Shown here one piece after another: positions 1 through 9,752 of a stretch of 64,000 nt of DNA (position 1 is its first letter; each line of letters begins with the position of its first letter). The notes below the pieces were generated by a model, which had not been told where the DNA came from, did not search any database, and worked only from the letters and a program-made list of their open reading frames with translations. This stretch comes from Diaphorobacter sp. HDW4A. Its GTDB lineage: Bacteria; Pseudomonadota; Gammaproteobacteria; Burkholderiales; Burkholderiaceae_C. The translations under genes were made by a program, and so were the position numbers. The DNA lies in NCBI RefSeq assembly GCF_011305995.1, contig NZ_CP049910.1, forward strand, positions 3,286,001 to 3,350,000. The letters run 5' to 3'.

Positions 1-436
1 CATTGACGTTCCATCCAACACCCTGCTGGTGCAGGCCATCCGCGAGCATCTGCAGCTCATGGGCACGCATGTGGGCTGCGACACCGCGCAATGCGGCGCC
101 TGCACCGTGCATGTGAATGGCAAGGCCATCAAATCGTGTAATACGCTGGCGGTGATGCACGGGGGCGCGGAGATCACCACTATCGAGGGTATGGCCGCGC
201 CGGACGGCACCATGCACCCGATGCAGGCGGCATTCAAGCAGTGCCACGGTCTGCAGTGCGGCTTCTGCACGCCGGGCATGGTGATGAGCGCGGTGGATCT
301 GTGCAAGAACCATCCCACCGCGAGCGAGGGCGAAATCCGCGAGTTGCTGGAGGGCAACCTCTGCCGCTGCACGGGTTACCAGAACATCGTCAAGGCCGTG
401 GTCATGGGCAGAGCCTCCATGGCTTCCGGCTCCTGA
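1..436 (+). CDS. coxS: Molybdenum hydroxylase small [2Fe-2S] subunit, CoxS-like (5' truncated)
   Basis: This is the iron-sulfur subunit of a xanthine dehydrogenase/CO dehydrogenase-family enzyme. It passes electrons from the molybdenum site to FAD. The reading frame runs in from the left edge (I-D-V-P-S-N-T-L-L precedes the first candidate start), so the N-terminus lies outside the window. The plant-ferredoxin cluster motif CDTAQCGAC is visible, and the C-terminal helical domain carries the second cluster's cysteines in CGFC and CRCTGY. The last ~145 codons of a protein usually ~155-165 residues long are present. The large subunit follows after 28 bases with a strong AAGGAG site, so the two are co-transcribed. 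The family is certain; the substrate is not fixed by this subunit. Confidence 0.93.
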   Translation, partial: IDVPSNTLLVQAIREHLQLMGTHVGCDTAQCGACTVHVNGKAIKSCNTLAVMHGGAEITTIEGMAAPDGTMHPMQAAFKQCHGLQCGFCTPGMVMSAVDLCKNHPTASEGEIRELLEGNLCRCTGYQNIVKAVVMGRASMASGS

Positions 437-464
437 GTCGTCAACCCATTCAAGGAGAAGACAC

Positions 465-2837
465 ATGGGAGCCGCCGACATTTCCAAGCTGCCGCACATT
501 GGCGAGGCCATCCTGCGCAAGGAGGACTACCGTTTCCTCACTGGCGCGGGCCAATACACCGACGACATCACCATGGCGCGCCAGGCGCATGCAGTGTTCG
601 TGCGCTCGCCGCATGCGCATGCGGACATCAAGAAAGTGAATGTCGCGGCTGCCGAGTCCATGCCCGGCGTGATCAAGGTGTTCTCGGGCAAGGACATCGA
701 GGGCAAGATGGGTGGCCTGCCCTGCGGGTGGCTGATCACCAGCAGCAACGGCGAGCCGATGAAGGAGCCCCCTCATCCCATCCTGGCCATCGGAAAGGCG
801 CGCTACGTGGGCGACCATGTGGCGATGGTCGTCGCCGAGACCCTGCAGCAAGCGCGCGATGCGGCAGAGGCGGTCTATGTCGAGTACGAAGTGCTGAACT
901 CCGTCGTTCATGTGAGCGACGCAAAGAACGGCCCCGCGCTGCACGACGTGGCGCCCGACAACCAGTGCTACCACTGGGAGCTGGGTGACGGTTCTGCCGT
1001 CGATGCCGCCTTTGCCAACGCGGCGCATGTCACCAAACTCGATCTGGTCAACAACCGCCTCGTTCCCAACGCGATGGAGCCGCGCGCCGTCAGCGCCTCG
1101 TACAACCGCGCAAGCGACGAATACACGCTCTACGTCGCCAACCAGAACCCGCATGTGGAGCGCCTGCTGCTCACCGCCTTCGTGCTGAATCTGCCCGAGA
1201 GCCGCGTGCGCGTCATCGCGCCGGATGTGGGTGGCGGCTTCGGCTCCAAGATCTATCTGTATGCCGAAGATGTGGCGCTGACCTGGGCGTCCAAGCAGCT
1301 CAACCGCAATATCAAATGGACTTCGGATCGCAGCGAGGCCTTTCTCTCCGACGCCCATGGCCGAGACCATGTGAGCCACGCCGAAATGGCGATGGACAAG
1401 GACGGCAAGTTCATCGCCATGCGCGTGCACACCAATGCGAATCTGGGCGCGTATCTTTCGACCTTCTCCACCGCGATTCCGACGATCCTCTACGCCACGC
1501 TGCTCGCGGGGCAATACACCTGCCCGCAGATCCATGTAGTGGTCGATGCCTGGTTCACCAACACCACGCCGGTCGATGCGTATCGCGGCGCCGGTCGCCC
1601 CGAAGCCACCTATCTGCTCGAGCGACTGGTGAGCCGCTGCGCCTGGGAGCTGGGCCTGTCGCAGGCCGAAATCCGTCGCCGCAACTTCATCACCCAGTTT
1701 CCCTACCAGACGCCGGTGGCGCTGCAATACGACGTAGGCGACTACAACGCCTGCATCGACAAGGCCGAGAAGCTAGCCGACGTGGCGGGCTTCGAGGCGC
1801 GCAGAAAGGACAGTGAGGCCAAGGGCTTGAAGCGCGGCATCGGCTACTCAAGCTACATCGAGGCCTGCGGCCTCGCACCGTCCAACATCGCGGGCGCACT
1901 GGGCGCGCGTGCGGGTCTCTTTGAATGCGGTGAGGTGCGCGTGCATCCGACGGGTACGGTCACCGTCTTCACCGGATCGCACAGCCACGGCCAAGGGCAC
2001 GAAACCACGTTTGCGCAGGTCGTCGCAGGACGCCTCGGCATTCCCGTCGAGAACGTCGACGTGGTGCACGGCGACACCGGCCGCGTGCCCTTTGGCATGG
2101 GCACCTATGGCTCGCGCTCGATCAGCGTGGGGGGCGCGGCGATCATGAAGGCACTCGACAAGATCGAGGCCAAGGCCAAGAAAATCGCAGCGCATCTGAT
2201 GGAGGCAAGCGACGCCGATATCGACTTCACAGGAGGAGAGTTTGTGGTGAAGGGGACCGACAAAAAGATCCCCTTTGCCCAGATTGCGCTCACCGCCTAT
2301 GTGCCGCACAACTACCCGCTTGCTACGCTGGAGCCTGGCCTGGACGAGACGGCCTTCTACGATCCGACCAACTTCACCTACCCAGCGGGCACCTACATTT
2401 GCGAGGTGGAAATCGATCCTCAGACCGGCGTGGTGCGCATCGACCGGTTCTCCGCCGTAGACGATTTCGGCACCATCATCAACCCGATGATCGTCGAGGG
2501 GCAGGTGCATGGCGGCATCGTTCAGGGCATCGGGCAGGCGCTGCTCGAGAATTGCGTCTACGACCGTGAAACGGGTCAACTCATCACTGGCAGCTTCATG
2601 GACTACGCAATGCCGCGTGCCGATGATTTCCCCGAATTCAAGCTCGACACCGTCTGCACGCCCTGCACCCACAACCCGCTCGGCACCAAGGGTTGCGGCG
2701 AGGCAGGCGCCATTGGCTCGCCACCAGCCGTGATCAACGCCGTGCTCGATGCGCTGCATCCTCTGGGTGTGAACGACTTCGACATGCCCGCATCGCCCTC
2801 GCGCGTGTGGGAAGCCATTCAAGCGGCCAAGGCCTGA
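465..2837 (+). CDS. coxL: Molybdopterin-binding large subunit, form II CoxL-like
   Basis: This is the catalytic subunit of a CO dehydrogenase/xanthine dehydrogenase-type molybdenum hydroxylase and would bind Mo-molybdopterin cytosine dinucleotide. The 790-residue length matches the family. The active-site loop at residues 372-378 reads AYRGAGR, the form II signature. True CO dehydrogenases of form I have AYxCSFR with the catalytic cysteine, which is absent here. GGGFGSK and the C-terminal GxGEAGAIGSPPA stretch are the expected cofactor-contact motifs. The start has AAGGAG 9-10 bases upstream. It lies between the small and medium subunits in an S-L-M arrangement. CO oxidation is therefore only a possibility; oxidation of an aldehyde or N-heterocycle is at least as likely. 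Confidence 0.93.
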   Translation: MGAADISKLPHIGEAILRKEDYRFLTGAGQYTDDITMARQAHAVFVRSPHAHADIKKVNVAAAESMPGVIKVFSGKDIEGKMGGLPCGWLITSSNGEPMKEPPHPILAIGKARYVGDHVAMVVAETLQQARDAAEAVYVEYEVLNSVVHVSDAKNGPALHDVAPDNQCYHWELGDGSAVDAAFANAAHVTKLDLVNNRLVPNAMEPRAVSASYNRASDEYTLYVANQNPHVERLLLTAFVLNLPESRVRVIAPDVGGGFGSKIYLYAEDVALTWASKQLNRNIKWTSDRSEAFLSDAHGRDHVSHAEMAMDKDGKFIAMRVHTNANLGAYLSTFSTAIPTILYATLLAGQYTCPQIHVVVDAWFTNTTPVDAYRGAGRPEATYLLERLVSRCAWELGLSQAEIRRRNFITQFPYQTPVALQYDVGDYNACIDKAEKLADVAGFEARRKDSEAKGLKRGIGYSSYIEACGLAPSNIAGALGARAGLFECGEVRVHPTGTVTVFTGSHSHGQGHETTFAQVVAGRLGIPVENVDVVHGDTGRVPFGMGTYGSRSISVGGAAIMKALDKIEAKAKKIAAHLMEASDADIDFTGGEFVVKGTDKKIPFAQIALTAYVPHNYPLATLEPGLDETAFYDPTNFTYPAGTYICEVEIDPQTGVVRIDRFSAVDDFGTIINPMIVEGQVHGGIVQGIGQALLENCVYDRETGQLITGSFMDYAMPRADDFPEFKLDTVCTPCTHNPLGTKGCGEAGAIGSPPAVINAVLDALHPLGVNDFDMPASPSRVWEAIQAAKA

Positions 2838-2848
2838 GGAGAGCGTAC

Positions 2849-3643
2849 ATGTATGCATTCGACTACCAACGCCCCGCCACGCTCGCCGACGCAGCCCGCC
2901 TTGCGGGCGCAGGCGCCAAGCTACTCGCAGGCGGGCAGACGTTGCTCGCCTCGATGAAGCTGCGCCTGTCCAGCCCCGAGACGCTGGCTGACCTTGGCGC
3001 GATTCCGGAGCTCGCGGGTATCCGTCAGGACGGTGACCACATCGTCATCGGTGCGATGACGCGCCATGCCCAGGTGGCGACAAGCCAGGACCTGCAGGGC
3101 GCGATTCCCGCGCTCTCCGAACTGGCCGCACACATCGGCGACCGGCAGGTGCGCGCCATGGGCACGCTTGGCGGCTCGGTCGCGAACAACGACCCTTCGG
3201 CCTGCTACCCCAGCGCCGTGCTGGGCCTCGACGCCACCGTCGTGACCACCAAGCGCATGATCGCCGCCGACGATTTCTTTCAGGGCATGTTCGCCACCGC
3301 GCTCGAAGACGACGAGCTGATCACGGCGATCCGCTTTCCGATTCCTCAGCGCGCGGCCTACATGAAGTTCAAGCAGCCCGCCTCGCGCTTTGCGCTGATC
3401 GGAGTGTTCGTCGCACAGACAGCGAGCGGCGTGCGCGTGGCAGTCACGGGCGGCGGCAACGGCGTGTTCCGACATGCCGGTCTTGAAGATGCGCTGAACA
3501 AGGATTTCTCTTCTGCGTCCGCCGCCAGCGTGAGGATCGACGCAAGCGACCTCAGCAGCGACCTGCACGGCAGCGCCGCCTACCGCGCCAATCTGATCGG
3601 CGTGCAGACCCAGCGCGCCGTCACGAAGGCGCTAAGGCATTGA
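2849..3643 (+). CDS. coxM: FAD-binding medium subunit, CoxM-like
   Basis: This is the flavoprotein subunit (about 264 aa) of the molybdenum hydroxylase. It moves electrons from the 2Fe-2S clusters to the external acceptor. FAD-binding motifs AGGQT (near residue 28) and TLGGS (residues 106-110) are present, followed by the CO dehydrogenase flavoprotein C-terminal domain. The start ATG gives M-Y-A-F-D-Y and has GAGGAGAG overlapping the coxL stop codon, so translation is probably coupled. A longer frame reading upstream into coxL is not a real extension. Confidence 0.93.
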   Translation: MYAFDYQRPATLADAARLAGAGAKLLAGGQTLLASMKLRLSSPETLADLGAIPELAGIRQDGDHIVIGAMTRHAQVATSQDLQGAIPALSELAAHIGDRQVRAMGTLGGSVANNDPSACYPSAVLGLDATVVTTKRMIAADDFFQGMFATALEDDELITAIRFPIPQRAAYMKFKQPASRFALIGVFVAQTASGVRVAVTGGGNGVFRHAGLEDALNKDFSSASAASVRIDASDLSSDLHGSAAYRANLIGVQTQRAVTKALRH

Positions 3644-3671
3644 CGGGCGAGATAAGCAAAGCGGATCCGGC

Positions 3672-4613
3672 ATGAGCGAAGGCAGCACGACATCGTCCAC
3701 CGCGGGCTTTGAATCCATCGATGGCGTGGTGCAAGCTCTGGCCGATGTGGGCTATCTTGCCGACCGCCAGCTCGCGACATCGGTGTTTCTCGCTGTCAAA
3801 CTGCAGCGCCCGCTGCTGCTCGAAGGCGAGCCCGGCGTCGGCAAAACCGAACTAGCGAAGGCGCTCTCGCGAGCGCTACAACGCGAACTGATCCGCCTGC
3901 AGTGTTACGACGGCATGGAGCTGCGGGACGCGCTCTACGAATGGAACTACGCCGCGCAGATGCTGCACATGCGTGCGGCGGAAAGCGTGCATGCGGGCAG
4001 TGAGGGCGTGCACGAGCTGGAGCGCGAGATTTACCAGCAGCGCTATCTCATCCGCAGGCCCCTGCTGCAAGCGCTACAGGCCCCCATGCCCGGTGCGGTG
4101 CTGCTCATTGACGAAGTGGATCGCGCGGACGAGCCGTTCGAGGCGTTCCTGCTCGAATACCTCGGTGAGTACCAAGTCAGCATTCCCGAGATCGGCACGA
4201 TCACGGCGGCCAGCACGCCGCTGACCATCCTCACCAGCAACCGCACGCGCGAGCTGAACGACGCAGTCAAGCGTCGCTGCCTCTATCACTGGCTCGACTA
4301 CCCCGAGCGCAAACGCGAACTCGCCATCCTGCGCGCGCTGGTGCCGGGCGCGAGCGCGGCGCTCACCGAGCAGATAGCGCTGTTCATCTATCGCCTGCGC
4401 AGCCAGCCATTTTCGAGCGCGTTCCAGCGCACACCGGCAATTGCCGAAAGCGTGGAATGGGCCAAAGCGCTGGTCGCGCTCGACACACTCACGCTGGACC
4501 CAGAGATCGTCACCGGCACCGCCGGTATTCTGTTCAAACAGCGCGACGATGTGGCCGCACTCACACGCGAGCTGGCGGGCGAACTGCTGGCTCCAGAGCC
4601 ATCAGCGCCATGA
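3672..4613 (+). CDS. coxD: MoxR-family AAA+ ATPase, CoxD-like
   Basis: This is a AAA+ ATPase of the MoxR class. In cox clusters CoxD helps mature the CuMoO2/Mo active site in the cytoplasm, acting as a chaperone with its VWA partner CoxE. Walker A is GEPGVGKT at residues 52-59 and Walker B is VLLIDEVD at 143-150; the 313-residue length is normal. The stop codon overlaps the next gene's start by the ATGA arrangement, which fits the obligate MoxR-VWA pair. The exact maturation role here is inferred from the cluster. Confidence 0.92.
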   Translation: MSEGSTTSSTAGFESIDGVVQALADVGYLADRQLATSVFLAVKLQRPLLLEGEPGVGKTELAKALSRALQRELIRLQCYDGMELRDALYEWNYAAQMLHMRAAESVHAGSEGVHELEREIYQQRYLIRRPLLQALQAPMPGAVLLIDEVDRADEPFEAFLLEYLGEYQVSIPEIGTITAASTPLTILTSNRTRELNDAVKRRCLYHWLDYPERKRELAILRALVPGASAALTEQIALFIYRLRSQPFSSAFQRTPAIAESVEWAKALVALDTLTLDPEIVTGTAGILFKQRDDVAALTRELAGELLAPEPSAP

Positions 4614-5830
4614 ACACCACCCACGCCTCCCCGCTTGGCGATGCACGCAGCGGCAAGCTGCCCGAGCAGATCTTCGCGCTCGGCCGCGCGCTGCGCCGAG
4701 CCGGAGTGCCGCTCGACAGCGCGCGCATGGCCACAGCCTGCGATGCGGCGCAGCTCGTCGGAATAGAACGCAAACCCGATCTGCAGGCCGCACTGCAATC
4801 CGTGCTGATCAGCCGCGAGCAGGACCGCGCAGTGTTCTCCGAGCTGTTTGATGCGATGTTCCGCAACCCCGACATCGCCAACAAGTTACTGAGCCAGATG
4901 CTGCCACACACCGAAACCCGCCCCGAACCCGCGCAGCGCAAGCCGCGCGTGAGCGAGGCGCTCGCGCCGCCAAGGCCGCAAACGAAATCAGAACCGGTGA
5001 AGGAAGACAAGCTGCAGTTCGACGCCGCGATGACCGCAAGCGACAACGAGCGGCTGAAGCACGCCGACTTCAACGCGCTGAGCGCGAGCGAATTCAAACT
5101 GGTGGAACGGCTTGCACGCGATATCGCCCTGCCCATTCCCACCTACGCAACGCGGCGCATGCAGCCAGCCGCACGCGGACACCGGCCGCACTGGAGCGGT
5201 GCAATGCGCGAAGCCATGCGCACCGGCGGCGAGCCGCTGCGCCTGCCGCGCCTGCAGCGCCAACGCAAGCCGCTGCCGCTCCTCGTGTTGGTGGATGTAT
5301 CGGGCTCGATGGAACGCTATGCACGCCTGCTGCTCGCGTTTCTGCATGCGGCCACGCGTGCGGTGAATGGTCGCAACGTGCGCCGCGACGTGTTCGCCTT
5401 CGGGACCGGGCTGAGCGATCTGACGCCTGCCTTTGCGCTCGGCGACCCCGACGCAATGCTCACAACCTGCAATGCACTCATCGCGGACTTCGGTGGTGGC
5501 ACGCGGCTGGGCGATTCGCTTGCCGCGCTGCGTCAGCACCATGCCCGGAGACTCACAGGACGGCGCACGTTGGTGCTGCTGATCAGCGATGGGCTGGACA
5601 CCGGCGAGCCCGCGCAGCTCGCGCTCGAACTCGGCTGGCTCCAGCGCCACAGCCGCGCGCTGTTGTGGCTCAACCCCTTGCTGCGCTACGAAGGCTATGC
5701 ACCGCTTGCGCGCGGCGCGTCGCAGTTGCATGCACGCGCCGATGCCATGCTCGCCGTGCACAACCTGCAGAGCCTGCACGATCTGGCGGACAGCTTGGCA
5801 CGTTTGCTGTCGCTGCCCCGATTGGAATGA
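4610..5830 (+). CDS. coxE: VWA domain-containing protein, CoxE-like
   Basis: This is the von Willebrand factor A-domain partner of the MoxR ATPase, thought to act in metal-centre assembly of the molybdenum hydroxylase. The metal-ion-dependent adhesion site begins at D229-V-S-G-S233, and GGGTRLGDSL and LLISDGLDTGEP supply the remaining MIDAS segments. The chosen ATG overlaps the coxD stop (ATGA) and gives about 406 aa. An upstream in-frame extension lies wholly inside coxD and is rejected. Residues ~100-140 are a charged, proline-rich linker. Confidence 0.92.
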   Translation: MNTTHASPLGDARSGKLPEQIFALGRALRRAGVPLDSARMATACDAAQLVGIERKPDLQAALQSVLISREQDRAVFSELFDAMFRNPDIANKLLSQMLPHTETRPEPAQRKPRVSEALAPPRPQTKSEPVKEDKLQFDAAMTASDNERLKHADFNALSASEFKLVERLARDIALPIPTYATRRMQPAARGHRPHWSGAMREAMRTGGEPLRLPRLQRQRKPLPLLVLVDVSGSMERYARLLLAFLHAATRAVNGRNVRRDVFAFGTGLSDLTPAFALGDPDAMLTTCNALIADFGGGTRLGDSLAALRQHHARRLTGRRTLVLLISDGLDTGEPAQLALELGWLQRHSRALLWLNPLLRYEGYAPLARGASQLHARADAMLAVHNLQSLHDLADSLARLLSLPRLE

Positions 5831-5855
5831 TGGACAAGACGAGAAGGAGCCCCTC

Positions 5856-6413
5856 ATGGACATGCAATCAAGCCGCCAACTCGCCGTCACCCAGCAGCAG
5901 GCCTGGGACGCGCTGAACGACCCCGAGGTGCTCAAGCTCTGCATACCGGGCTGCGACCGCGTCGAGGCCACGGGCGAGAACCAATACGCCGTCGGCATGG
6001 CGCTCAAGATCGGACCGGTGTCGGCCAAGTTCTCCGGGCAAATCACACTCAGCGACATCGCACCACCCCAAAGCTACACCATCGCCTTCGACGGCCAGGG
6101 TGGCGCGGCAGGCTTTGGCAAAGGCAGCGCCAAGGTGCAGTTGAATCCTAACGATGAAGGCTGCGAACTCACCTACACCGTGAACGCACAGGTGGGAGGC
6201 AAGGTCGCGCAGCTCGGCCAACGGCTGATCGACGGCGCGGCCAAGTCACTGGCCGAGGATTTCTTCAAACGCTTTGACAAGGAAATGCAGCGCCGCCTCG
6301 GGCCACCGCCCGATGAAGAGGCCACCGCCGAAAAGCCTGGAATGATGAGCGGGCTGATGAAGAAGATCGGCCTCGGCAAGAAAGACGACACCTCGGATCC
6401 GAATGACGGTTGA
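5856..6413 (+). CDS. coxG: SRPBCC-family protein, CoxG-like
   Basis: This is a START/SRPBCC-fold protein of the CO dehydrogenase subunit G family, about 185 aa. Studied CoxG proteins bind the enzyme to the membrane and may carry quinone. The N-terminal QAWDALNDPEVLKLCIPGC and the GKGSAKVQL stretch are typical. The last ~35 residues are charged and low in complexity, as in other CoxG proteins. The start has GAGAAGGAG five bases upstream. The gene sits between coxE and the XdhC-like gene, so it belongs to the same operon. Confidence 0.9.
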   Translation: MDMQSSRQLAVTQQQAWDALNDPEVLKLCIPGCDRVEATGENQYAVGMALKIGPVSAKFSGQITLSDIAPPQSYTIAFDGQGGAAGFGKGSAKVQLNPNDEGCELTYTVNAQVGGKVAQLGQRLIDGAAKSLAEDFFKRFDKEMQRRLGPPPDEEATAEKPGMMSGLMKKIGLGKKDDTSDPNDG

Positions 6414-6440
6414 CAGCAAGGGCCTTTCTCCCGCAGGAAA

Positions 6441-7535
6441 ATGAGCCCCATGGAAAACCTCGATGTCATGGTCCTCAGGCAATTGCGCGACTGGCGCCAA
6501 GTGGGCAAGCGTGCGCTGCTCGCCACGGTGGTGCGCACTTGGGGATCGTCGCCCCGCCCCATCGGCTCGATCATGGCGCTGTGCGAAGACGGTGCGGTCG
6601 TCGGCTCGGTCTCGGGCGGCTGCATCGAAGACGACCTGATCTACCGCTACACGCAGGCCTACGCGAATGCCGTTCCTGCAAACGCTCCCCAAGGCGAAAA
6701 GGCCATGCCAAGCGGCGCGCCCGGCTTCGTGAAATACGGCGTCACCGCCGACGAGGCCCACCGATTCGGACTGCCCTGCGGCGGCACGCTCGAGCTGCTG
6801 CTCGAATACGACCCCGACCTCGGCCAGCTTGCTGAACTGGTGCGTTTGCTGGAATCGGGTCAACTGGTCGAGCGCGTCGTGCACCTTTCCGATGGCGCTG
6901 TCACGCTGACCACGGCTGCCGCCCCCACCGAGCTCGAGCTCACCGACCGCCAGCTCATCAACACCTTCGGCCCCGAATACCGCATGCTGCTGATCGGTGC
7001 CGGTCAGCTCACCGAATACCTAGCAACGATGGCTCTTTTCAGCGGTTTCGCGGTGACCGTGTGCGACCCGCGCGAGGAATATCGCGGCGCGTGGAGCGTG
7101 GCGGCTGCCAAGGTCGTGAGCGACATGCCCGACGACGTGGTGCTCGCCTTCAAGCCCGACCGCCGCAGTTGCGTTGTCGCGCTCACGCACGACCCCAAGC
7201 TCGACGATCTGGCGCTGCTCGAGGCACTCAAGACCGATGCGTTCTACGTCGGTGCCATCGGCTCGCGCCGCAACAACCAAGCGCGGCACGACCGCATGAT
7301 CGAGCACTTCGACGAGACCGAGGAAAGCCTTGCGCGCCTGCGCGGCCCCATCGGCATCTACATCGGCAGCAAGACGCCCGCAGAGATCGCGGTCAGCGTG
7401 ATGGCCGAGATTCTCGCGGTGAAGAACGGTGTTGCGCTACCACGCGATGTGGAAGTCTCCAACGCCAAGAACGTTCTGGAGATGCCCGCGAACGATTCGG
7501 GCACGCTGGTTTGCGGACTGACTCGCATGACGTAG
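6441..7535 (+). CDS. coxF: XdhC/CoxF-family molybdenum cofactor insertion protein
   Basis: This protein has an N-terminal XdhC-CoxI domain and a C-terminal Rossmann-type XdhC_C domain (LLIGAGQLTEY) in 364 aa. XdhC proteins bind molybdenum cofactor, help sulfurate it and insert it into apoenzyme. It is the last recognisable gene of the cox-like operon. The start is uncertain: ATG at 6441 has AGGAA very close, and ATG at 6450, three codons later, has a more usual spacing. The two starts differ by only three residues. Confidence 0.9.
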   Translation: MSPMENLDVMVLRQLRDWRQVGKRALLATVVRTWGSSPRPIGSIMALCEDGAVVGSVSGGCIEDDLIYRYTQAYANAVPANAPQGEKAMPSGAPGFVKYGVTADEAHRFGLPCGGTLELLLEYDPDLGQLAELVRLLESGQLVERVVHLSDGAVTLTTAAAPTELELTDRQLINTFGPEYRMLLIGAGQLTEYLATMALFSGFAVTVCDPREEYRGAWSVAAAKVVSDMPDDVVLAFKPDRRSCVVALTHDPKLDDLALLEALKTDAFYVGAIGSRRNNQARHDRMIEHFDETEESLARLRGPIGIYIGSKTPAEIAVSVMAEILAVKNGVALPRDVEVSNAKNVLEMPANDSGTLVCGLTRMT

Positions 7536-7575
7536 GATGTGGGCATCGTTTGTCGTACCCACAGGAGACATGACC

Positions 7576-9426
7576 ATGCCTTTCGCGTTCAAGCAAGCAT
7601 CCCGCAGCGCCTCCGTGTTCTTGTCTTCCGCAGCGGCTTTGCTGCTCGGTGCATGCTCCAGCGCTCCCAACCTCAAATACGCCGTGCCCGATCAGCCCGA
7701 GGGGTCTTCAGGCTGGATCGACAAACCCGGTTGGGCAACCGGAAAATTCGCTGTAGCTGCCGCCAATCCGTTGGCAACCGATGCGGGCTACCAAGTCCTC
7801 AAAGCGGGGGGCTCAGCCATCGATGCAGCCATCGCCGTGCAGATGGTGCTGACGCTGGTGGAGCCGCAATCGAGCGGCATCGGCGGCGGTGCGTTTTTGC
7901 TGTATGGCACGGGAAGCAAAGTCGAAGCCTACGATGGCCGCGAAGTTGCGCCCGCAGCCGCTACGGAAGATCTCTTCATCGGCAAAGACGGCAAGCCCAT
8001 GCCCTTCATCGAAGGCGTTGTGGGCGGCCGATCTGTCGGTGTTCCGGGCACCGTGCGCATGCTGGAGCTGGCGCACAAGGAACACGGCAAGATGCCTTGG
8101 GCCACGCTGTTCGAGCCCGCCATTGCGCTGTCTGAAAACGGCTTCAAGGTGAGTTTGCGATTGAACACGCTGCTCAATAACGAAAAGTACCTGCAGAACG
8201 ACCCGGTGGCACGCGCCTATTTCTTTGATGCGAGCGGAAAGCCTTGGCCGGTCGGACATGTGCTCAAGAACCCCGAGCTCGCCAAGGTGCTGCGCGCCAT
8301 CGCCAAAGATGGTTCCAAGGCGCTCTTGAGCGGCGAGGTAGCGCAGGCCATCGTGGACAAGGTCAACAGCCACCCCACCAATCCCGGCGCGATGACGATG
8401 GCCGATCTGGCCAACTACCAGCCGAAGAAACGCGAAGCCCTGTGCAGCGACTACACCGTGGCCAGCAAGGCCTATCGCATGTGCGGCTTCCCGCCACCGA
8501 GCTCCGGCGCGATTGCCGTGGCGCAGATCCTGGGCATCCTCAGCAACACCGATGCAGCCACCAAGCCGCTGCAACCCGGGCTAGCGGGTGAAGGTGATCC
8601 CAAGGGACGCGTGCCAGGCGCCGATTGGCTTTATCTCTACAACGAAGCGTCGCGCCTGGCGTTTGCTGACCGCAATCTGTACGTGGCCGATCCGGACTTC
8701 GTGCAACCGCCCGGCGGCAGCTGGATGAGCATGATCGATCCGGCCTACCTAGCCAGCCGCGCCAAGCTCATCGGCGCACAAAGCATGAAGATTGCCCAGC
8801 CCGGAACGCCCGGCGGCACCAAGGTGAGCTATGCCAGCATGCCCGACCAGATCGAGCACGGCACCAGCCACATCAGCGTGGTGGACGCCAACGGCAACTC
8901 AGTGGCGATGACCACCACCATCGAAGACCAGTTCGGCTCACGCCAGATGGTCAAGGGCTTTCTGCTCAACAACGAGTTGACTGATTTCAGCTTCGCCCCC
9001 AAAGACGCCAACGGCCAAGCCATCGCCAACCGCGTCCAGCCCGGAAAACGCCCCCGTTCTTCCATGGCTCCCACCCTAGTCTTCGACAAGGCCACCGGTG
9101 AGCTGCTGATGAGCGGCGGTAGCCCCGGCGGCGCGGTGATCATTCCCTACACCAGCAAGCTGCTGTACGGCATCTTCAACTGGGGACTCACGCCGCAGCA
9201 AGCCATCAACCTGCCCAACTTCGGCTCACTCAACGGCCCGACCATGCTGGAGGAAAACCGCTTCCCATCCACCACCGTAGAAGCCCTGCGCGCACGCGGA
9301 GCCGAAGTGCGCGAAATGAACATGACCAGCGGTCTTCAAGCCATCACCCGTGCCAATGTGCATGGCAAGCAGATGTGGCTGGGCGGCGCGGATCCTCGGC
9401 GTGAAGGGGTGGTGATGGGGGATTGA
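7576..9426 (+). CDS. ggt: Gamma-glutamyltransferase, lipoprotein type
   Basis: This is gamma-glutamyltranspeptidase/glutathione hydrolase, which cleaves or transfers the gamma-glutamyl group of glutathione outside the cytoplasm. It is made as a precursor that cuts itself at a threonine. The N-terminus is a signal peptide ending in a lipobox-like LLLGAC, so it is probably a lipoprotein. The autocleavage site is the Thr in H-G-T-S-H-I-S-V-V-D (Thr430 from the ATG used), and FLLNNELTDFS and GSPGGAVII are the usual downstream motifs. The ATG at 7576 has AGGAGA seven bases upstream; the ATG at 7570 is too close to it. It follows the cox operon on the same strand by 40 bases but need not be functionally linked. 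Confidence 0.92.
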   Translation: MPFAFKQASRSASVFLSSAAALLLGACSSAPNLKYAVPDQPEGSSGWIDKPGWATGKFAVAAANPLATDAGYQVLKAGGSAIDAAIAVQMVLTLVEPQSSGIGGGAFLLYGTGSKVEAYDGREVAPAAATEDLFIGKDGKPMPFIEGVVGGRSVGVPGTVRMLELAHKEHGKMPWATLFEPAIALSENGFKVSLRLNTLLNNEKYLQNDPVARAYFFDASGKPWPVGHVLKNPELAKVLRAIAKDGSKALLSGEVAQAIVDKVNSHPTNPGAMTMADLANYQPKKREALCSDYTVASKAYRMCGFPPPSSGAIAVAQILGILSNTDAATKPLQPGLAGEGDPKGRVPGADWLYLYNEASRLAFADRNLYVADPDFVQPPGGSWMSMIDPAYLASRAKLIGAQSMKIAQPGTPGGTKVSYASMPDQIEHGTSHISVVDANGNSVAMTTTIEDQFGSRQMVKGFLLNNELTDFSFAPKDANGQAIANRVQPGKRPRSSMAPTLVFDKATGELLMSGGSPGGAVIIPYTSKLLYGIFNWGLTPQQAINLPNFGSLNGPTMLEENRFPSTTVEALRARGAEVREMNMTSGLQAITRANVHGKQMWLGGADPRREGVVMGD

Positions 9427-9512
9427 GCGGGCCGCTGACGCACCAATGCTCGAAAGCATGCGGTGGGCGCCGACTTGCCCATCGCCCCTTCAGATCCGTG
9501 ACTGGTACAGAT

Positions 9513-9540
9513 ATCTGCCAGCCCTTGGGCGCTGGCAGAT
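9513..9540. repeat. Perfect 10-bp inverted repeat (stem-loop)
   Basis: ATCTGCCAGC and GCTGGCAGAT flank an eight-base loop. No T-run follows on either strand, so this is not a classic intrinsic terminator. It could still be an RNA end-protecting hairpin downstream of ggt. Confidence 0.6.
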
Positions 9541-9752
9541 GTGCAAGGGCGGCCTGCGCCCCGCATGCGCAATTAGCTTTCGATGCGGTTTCCCAAACCT
9601 GCCCCCCGTCAGACGAGTTGCCCACATTCGTGCGAACACGCGAATTCACAAATGCAAACGTGAAAATTGGTAACATCGCCAGTCATCATGGTCATTGCCA
9701 TAATCCAACGCGACATTGATTGTCTTTGGCAATCGTTTTCAACGTCAGTGTT

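Noticed and set aside
4457..4609. Longer start for the VWA gene
   Set aside because: The extra codons lie inside coxD; the ATGA overlap gives the usual start.
7538..7563. TGTGGG/CCCACA inverted repeat before ggt
   Set aside because: Six-base arms with a 14-base loop next to the ribosome site; likely to be chance in GC-rich DNA.
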